Source: Halobacterium noricense (GTDB lineage: Archaea; Halobacteriota; Halobacteria; Halobacteriales; Halobacteriaceae). From it: DNA of 64,000 nt. The notes under the pieces were generated by a model, which saw nothing but the letters and a program-made list of their open reading frames with translations, was not told the DNA's origin and made no database searches. The translations under genes and the position numbers were made by a program. Location: assembly GCF_021233435.1 (NCBI RefSeq), contig NZ_CP089469.1, forward strand, positions 248,001 to 312,000. The letters are read 5' to 3'. Shown here one piece after another: positions 60,082 to 64,000 of this stretch. Within the stretch, counting starts at the first letter, position 1, and each line of letters starts with the position of its first letter.

Positions 60082-62693
60082 GCTGACACCTCGCCAGTAC
60101 TCTCCTCAGTCGGCGTGATGCGGGAGAGCCGCATCGCGTTCCCGGTAACGCCAAGCGTCATTCCCGCGTCGCCAACGAGAACAGCCGCCCAAATTGGGAC
60201 CAAACCGAAGGGAACGGCCGCTGCCATCGCGGCCTTCGCCCCAAGGCTTGTCCAGATGTTCTGACGGATGACACTGTTCGCGTCATGAGAGAGTTCGTAG
60301 AGATACGGCAGTCTGGCCAGATCATCGCTCATCAACGCAATATCCGCTGTCTCTAGTGCTGTGTCCGTTCCCGCCGCACCCATCGCAACTCCAACTGTCG
60401 CAGTAGCAAGCGCGGGTGCATCGTTGACACCGTCACCGACCATAGCGACGCCGTCGTACTGGTTGTTAAGCTCTTGAATCGCTGTGACTTTCTGCTCAGG
60501 AAGGAGTTCCGCGCGGAACTCATCGACGCCAACTTCCTCGGTGATCGCACGGGCGGTTCGTTCATTATCGCCCGTGAGCATAATGACGTGTTCCACACCG
60601 AGGTCGTGGAGACGTTCGATAGCGAACCTCGACTCCTCACGAATTTCATCGGCAACTGCAATTATGCCCTCCAACTCGTCTTCAGTACCAACGAGGACGA
60701 CGGTCTTTCCCTCGTTTTGGAGGCCTGGGACAACGTCTTCAAGCAGGTCAAGACAGCTATTTCGCTCACAGAGATCTCGACTCTTCTGGGTGACAACACC
60801 ACCATCAGTAGCAGCGTGGACGTGGTCCAGGTCGAAGCCGAGTTCCGCGAAGAACCCCGGCTTTCCTGCATAGTGCGTTGTGCCGTCTACGTCAGCACGG
60901 ACACCTTTCCCGGGAATGCTCTCGAAGTCCGAGATCGACGGTTCGCCGGTAGTACGGCCCGTCGCGTGATCAACGATGGCATCGCCGATTGGGTGTTCGC
61001 TTCGAGATTCAAGGCCACGGGCACAACGAAGTACGTCTTCCTCGCTGTTGCCGTTCAGTGGCACAACGTTGGTGACGGTTAGTTCACCCATCGTGAGCGT
61101 CCCTGTCTTGTCAACGGCGACGGCTTCGATTTCGCCCATCGCTTCGAGGTGACTCCCACCTTTGATTAGCACGCCGTTCTTGGCGGCACTCGTAATGCCG
61201 GAGACAACGGAGACAGGCGTCGAGATGACGAATGCACACGGACACGCGAGCACGAGCAGGGTAAGTCCATAGACCAGCGACTGAGTCCACGAAACGCCGA
61301 ATACTATCGGCGACGCCAAGGTAACGAGGACGGCAAACACAACGACTGCAGGCGTGTAGTACCCGGCGAATCGTTCGACGAACTGCTCGCGTTCGGTCTT
61401 GTTCGCCTGCGCGTCTTCGACCATGTCGATAATCCGCGAGAGCGTATTGTCGCCGGCCTCCGAGGTCACTTCGACTTCAAGATACCCCTGTTCGTTGACG
61501 GTGCCAGCGTACACTTCGTCACCAGGAACTTTATCGACAGGAACGCTCTCCCCCGTGATCGGGGCCTGATTGACCGCGCTTTCGCCGTCAAGAACCTCGC
61601 CGTCCATCGGAATCTTCTCACCAGGCTTCACCACGACGACATCACCCACACCAACCTCATCGACAGAAATCGTGACTTCCTCACCGTCACGGCGAACGGT
61701 CGCTTCGTCGGGTGAGAGGTCCATTAACTCTTGGAGAGAATTCCTGGCTTTATCCATCGAGTAGCGTTCGAGGAGTTCGGCGACGCTGAATAGGAAGGCG
61801 AGTGTCGCGGCTTCCATGTAGAGGGATTCGCCGAATCCAAGACTGACACCGACTGCGCCAGCAATAGCGATACTCATCAGCAGGTCGATGTCGAGATTAC
61901 GGTTTTTCAGCGAGTAGTACCCACCGCGAATGATTTCTTGGCCGCCAGCGACGACTGCCGCGAGGAAAAAACCGTCAGCTGCTGAAAGGGTGAGACTGCT
62001 CGTCGCTATGAGTTCAGCGTTAAGGCCGGCGAGAATGAATCCAAGGAGAAGTCCGAGGGCAGTGAAGACGCCGCTAATCCACGTCTTGTAGGCGCGTGTA
62101 CTCTGCCAGACGCTCTCAGTGGAGGCGACATCGGTTGTTTCGCTGCTCTCAGCTGTTGCTTCGGTTACTTCGTATCCTGCCCCCTCGATAGCGTCCGTGA
62201 CGTCCTCAGGCGAGGTCCGCGTTCGGTCGAGCGTGGTTGTAATTTTACCAACCGTAGGATGGGTCTGGTAAGTGGTGACGCCATTAAGTTCGCTGATGGC
62301 GTTCTCGACTTTGCCCGCGCACGAAGCGCAGTCCATTTCCGGAGCGGTAAATTCCGCCGTGGTTTCACCGATGTCGGACTCGACACTATAGCCGGCCGCC
62401 TCAACGCGGTCAACGACGTCACCGGGAGTCGCGTGGTCTTTCTCGAAGGTAACTGTCAGCGTGCCTGTCGTAACCTCCGGATCGATTCTCTCTACCGCGT
62501 CGAGTTGTTTGACGCTGTTCTGTACTTTGCCCGCACACGACGGGCAGTCCATTTCAGGAACCGATAGCTGGAGGGTCGTGCTGTCGTCTTGGTTGTGTTC
62601 GGTGTCCTGGGTCGAGTTATGGTTGTTGCTGTGTTCATGATCGTGGTCGTGGGGGTGATCATGGCCCGTGTGTTCTTCCGGGACCTCGGTCAT
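60078..62693 (-). CDS. P1B-type heavy-metal ATPase (Zn/Cd/Pb class likely), two HMA domains
   Basis: 871 residues. The His-rich N terminus is followed by two HMA domains with MDCPSCAGKV (about 48) and MDCASCAGKV (about 119). The pump has CPC in LACPCAFVIST (about 485), DKTGTLT (about 528), SEHPIGDAIV and GDGVNDAPAL (about 752). In the last helices VGDAGMTLGV supplies the D-x-G pattern of the P1B-2 class, which exports Zn, Cd or Pb, rather than the copper-class motif. Class is inferred from these motifs. It may protect against metals released by the neighbouring uptake genes. Confidence 0.85.
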   Translation of the reverse strand: MTEVPEEHTGHDHPHDHDHEHSNNHNSTQDTEHNQDDSTTLQLSVPEMDCPSCAGKVQNSVKQLDAVERIDPEVTTGTLTVTFEKDHATPGDVVDRVEAAGYSVESDIGETTAEFTAPEMDCASCAGKVENAISELNGVTTYQTHPTVGKITTTLDRTRTSPEDVTDAIEGAGYEVTEATAESSETTDVASTESVWQSTRAYKTWISGVFTALGLLLGFILAGLNAELIATSSLTLSAADGFFLAAVVAGGQEIIRGGYYSLKNRNLDIDLLMSIAIAGAVGVSLGFGESLYMEAATLAFLFSVAELLERYSMDKARNSLQELMDLSPDEATVRRDGEEVTISVDEVGVGDVVVVKPGEKIPMDGEVLDGESAVNQAPITGESVPVDKVPGDEVYAGTVNEQGYLEVEVTSEAGDNTLSRIIDMVEDAQANKTEREQFVERFAGYYTPAVVVFAVLVTLASPIVFGVSWTQSLVYGLTLLVLACPCAFVISTPVSVVSGITSAAKNGVLIKGGSHLEAMGEIEAVAVDKTGTLTMGELTVTNVVPLNGNSEEDVLRCARGLESRSEHPIGDAIVDHATGRTTGEPSISDFESIPGKGVRADVDGTTHYAGKPGFFAELGFDLDHVHAATDGGVVTQKSRDLCERNSCLDLLEDVVPGLQNEGKTVVLVGTEDELEGIIAVADEIREESRFAIERLHDLGVEHVIMLTGDNERTARAITEEVGVDEFRAELLPEQKVTAIQELNNQYDGVAMVGDGVNDAPALATATVGVAMGAAGTDTALETADIALMSDDLARLPYLYELSHDANSVIRQNIWTSLGAKAAMAAAVPFGLVPIWAAVLVGDAGMTLGVTGNAMRLSRITPTEESTGEVSA

Positions 62694-63075
62694 TAGGTGG
62701 CGGTAGAGACTACAGCGGTATTAATTCGGCTGTTAGTATACCGGTCTTTAGTACAAATGATTAATAAAAATTCTCACCTGAGTTATTAAAAAGTCGAGTG
62801 AGGCTAGATCTTCGTCCCGCTTTGCATAGGCTATGGCGAAAGCCGAGGGAAGGAAGAATGAGGCCAATCTGGATATGGAGGCCTTCAACGGGCATGTCGT
62901 AAGGAAATTCGAATTCGCCTAAGTTCAGACAGCACATTTACTATGTCGGACCATCGAAATTTTGTAAGAACGGTGTGTCGTTGGTCAATAGACGGGAACC
63001 CAGGTTTGTAGGTTCGAATCCTGCTGGGGGCATAACGGCGGTTCGGAGAGTACCGTCCTCAACACCATCCGACAA
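62694..63075. other. Gap with tRNA fragment and a possible 29-aa ORF
   Basis: A short ATG frame at 62833-62922 (start MAKAEGRKNEANLD) could be a remnant of a larger gene; support is weak. The tRNA-like end lies at 62993-63032. No other structure is visible. Confidence 0.35.
62993..63032 (+). other. tRNA 3'-end fragment, candidate attachment site
   Basis: A T-arm (GTAGG-TTCGAAT-CCTGC at 63008-63024) is followed by TGGGGGC and a discriminator A at 63032, as in a tRNA acceptor 3' strand. The expected 5' half with GCCCCCA is not present upstream. Such 3' remnants are left when an integrase uses a tRNA gene as attachment site. No integrase is recognised in this window. Confidence 0.5.
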
Positions 63076-63222
63076 ATGAGCGAAGAAATCATCACTTCCG
63101 GCATTCTCGGCACCGTCTTTGCAACGACCGGCGTGGCACTCCCGGTTATCGTAGCGCTCATCGCGTATATCGGCATTCGGCTAAAGAACGTTGCCCTCAT
63201 TCCTCCGGCCGCTACAGCGTGA
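63076..63222 (+). CDS. Small single-helix membrane protein (48 aa)
   Basis: 48 residues from an ATG: SEEIITSGILGTVFATTGVA then a helix to about residue 35 and a short tail. One membrane span. It follows the tRNA fragment by 43 bp. Unknown function; modest support. Confidence 0.4.
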   Translation: MSEEIITSGILGTVFATTGVALPVIVALIAYIGIRLKNVALIPPAATA

Positions 63223-63385
63223 GAGGCATCTATTCGATTCGCAGTTCCACTTACCGATTTATCTACCCGGTTTCAGTACCCATCCCGAATAAAGAAGCCT
63301 CACTAGCAACTACTGTAGAGTTGTTCGTCCCCCGGGAGGGGTGCAGGGCGATCCAGTCGCGATCGCCCCGTGAGGTGATTGCTCC

Positions 63386-64000
63386 ATGGGACACCGCGCA
63401 CTCGTTGCGTACGAACGCACAGACGGACAGTACACGCTCCACTACAGCCACTGGGGCGCAGCGGACCTCAAGCTCAAGCACCGAATCTCGGCTGAGTCGC
63501 CGTTCGGTGGCGACGACACCGACTCCAAGTGGGCGAAACAGCTGCTGGCTGAACTGGCCGATGGCCTCGAGGCAGATGCGGTCGACGGCTACCTCGCCGG
63601 CGAGGATCGACCGTCGACGGTCGTCGAGCCGAAGCCCCGCGCCACCGGGCTCACCCTCGACGAGATCGTCGCGGACCATCTCGACTACCTCCACCACGAG
63701 GCGTTCTTCGTGGTGTCGACGACGTTCGAGGTGACCGCCTATCGGACGCTGTGGTTCGGGCTCCAGTACGACTCTGAGACGGTCGAACAGGGAGAGACGG
63801 TCGGGAACGGCGCGCTCGCGACGGTGCGCTGGTACGACGGCGAGCCGGTCGGCGACGGCCACCTGCAGGGCCAGTTCGCAGCCCTCAAAGACGTCGTCGG
63901 CGACATGCTCGACAAGGGCGTCTTCACGCCGTCGACGGCGAGACAGTACCTGAAACGGAAGCTCGCTGAGCGGGTCGGGGACCGACAGGAGCTGCTCATT
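63386..64000 (+). CDS. DUF6735-like protein, truncated by the window edge
   Basis: The frame runs from an ATG at 63386 to the end without a stop (at least 205 residues). It starts GHRALVAYERTDGQYTLHYS and contains DEIVADHLDYLHHEAFFVVS, then VTAYRTLWFGLQYDSET, features of the haloarchaeal DUF6735 family (assigned from memory). Such genes are common on plasmids and unassigned. The 3' end lies outside the window. Confidence 0.6.
   Translation, partial: MGHRALVAYERTDGQYTLHYSHWGAADLKLKHRISAESPFGGDDTDSKWAKQLLAELADGLEADAVDGYLAGEDRPSTVVEPKPRATGLTLDEIVADHLDYLHHEAFFVVSTTFEVTAYRTLWFGLQYDSETVEQGETVGNGALATVRWYDGEPVGDGHLQGQFAALKDVVGDMLDKGVFTPSTARQYLKRKLAERVGDRQELLI

Noticed and set aside
62985-63200. Minus-strand frame ending CPQQDSNLQTW
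   Set aside because: This peptide is the usual artefact of translating a tRNA T-arm antisense; the tRNA-like end explains it.
1-64000. CRISPR array or cas genes
   Set aside because: No regularly spaced identical repeats of the right length and no Cas motifs were seen; the dyads found are isolated single copies.

Overview
The window is haloarchaeal DNA. It encodes a TATA-binding protein and two TFIIB-type factors. It also has Tat-type lipoprotein leaders (twin arginine plus lipobox Cys), a halocyanin-type blue copper protein, an ISH3-family insertion sequence, very acidic proteins and ATGA-type start/stop overlaps. The mix of a conjugation-type secretion cluster, plasmid-style primases, toxin-antitoxin-like pairs, small zinc-ribbon proteins, metal-handling genes and IS remnants points to a megaplasmid or a large integrated element. 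No rRNA or complete tRNA is visible.

Layout. 0-7.4 kb: small zinc-finger proteins, lipoproteins, TBP, a PadR regulator, a histone-fold-like small protein, and an xseA-xseB pair in which xseB is split by an intact 1389-bp ISH3-family element with 5-bp target duplications. 7.4-21.5 kb: one tightly overlapping plus-strand operon. It runs from an RHH regulator through a pilin-like membrane protein, exported proteins, a VirB6-like protein, a VirB3/PrgI-like protein, a VirB4 ATPase and a VirD4-like ATPase with an extra C-terminal domain. It ends in a primase pair resembling PriS and PriL. 21.5-28.5 kb: a PIN-like nuclease with an overlapping partner, a BglII-like nuclease, zinc-ribbon proteins, an HTH/PIN pair and an OB-fold (RPA-like) protein. 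28.6-33.4 kb: a ubiquitin-like operon on the minus strand (coiled-coil plus Ub-like protein, E2-like protein, E1-JAB fusion), divergent from an AAA ATPase and a wHTH gene. 33.6-36.6 kb: TFB, a TumE-like/HTH pair and a zinc-ribbon protein. 36.7-41.6 kb: a thiol and mercury cassette with two HxlR regulators, a SelW-like protein, a glutaredoxin, DoxX proteins, a BASS-type transporter and a MerB-like lyase. 41.9-52.9 kb: halocyanin, a frameshifted OsmC gene, a CDF transporter, a Tp34/P19-like lipoprotein, NosD/F/Y-like genes and a CPBP protease. 53-64 kb: IS200/IS605-like debris, many small membrane proteins, a second TFB, a P1B-2-type metal ATPase, a tRNA 3'-end fragment and a truncated DUF6735-like gene at the window edge.

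How the parts may work together (inference). The 7.4-21.5 kb operon would carry transfer and DNA synthesis functions, since a secretion ATPase is translationally coupled to a two-subunit primase. Dyads with TTAACCAAC arms separated by 20-22 bp recur at 7.4, 24.5 and 36.6 kb and may be sites for one element-encoded DNA-binding protein. The most unusual system is the Ub-like operon. Its Ub-like protein ends in GGG plus a four-residue tail that the JAB domain could remove, but its E2-like partner has no cysteine at all.
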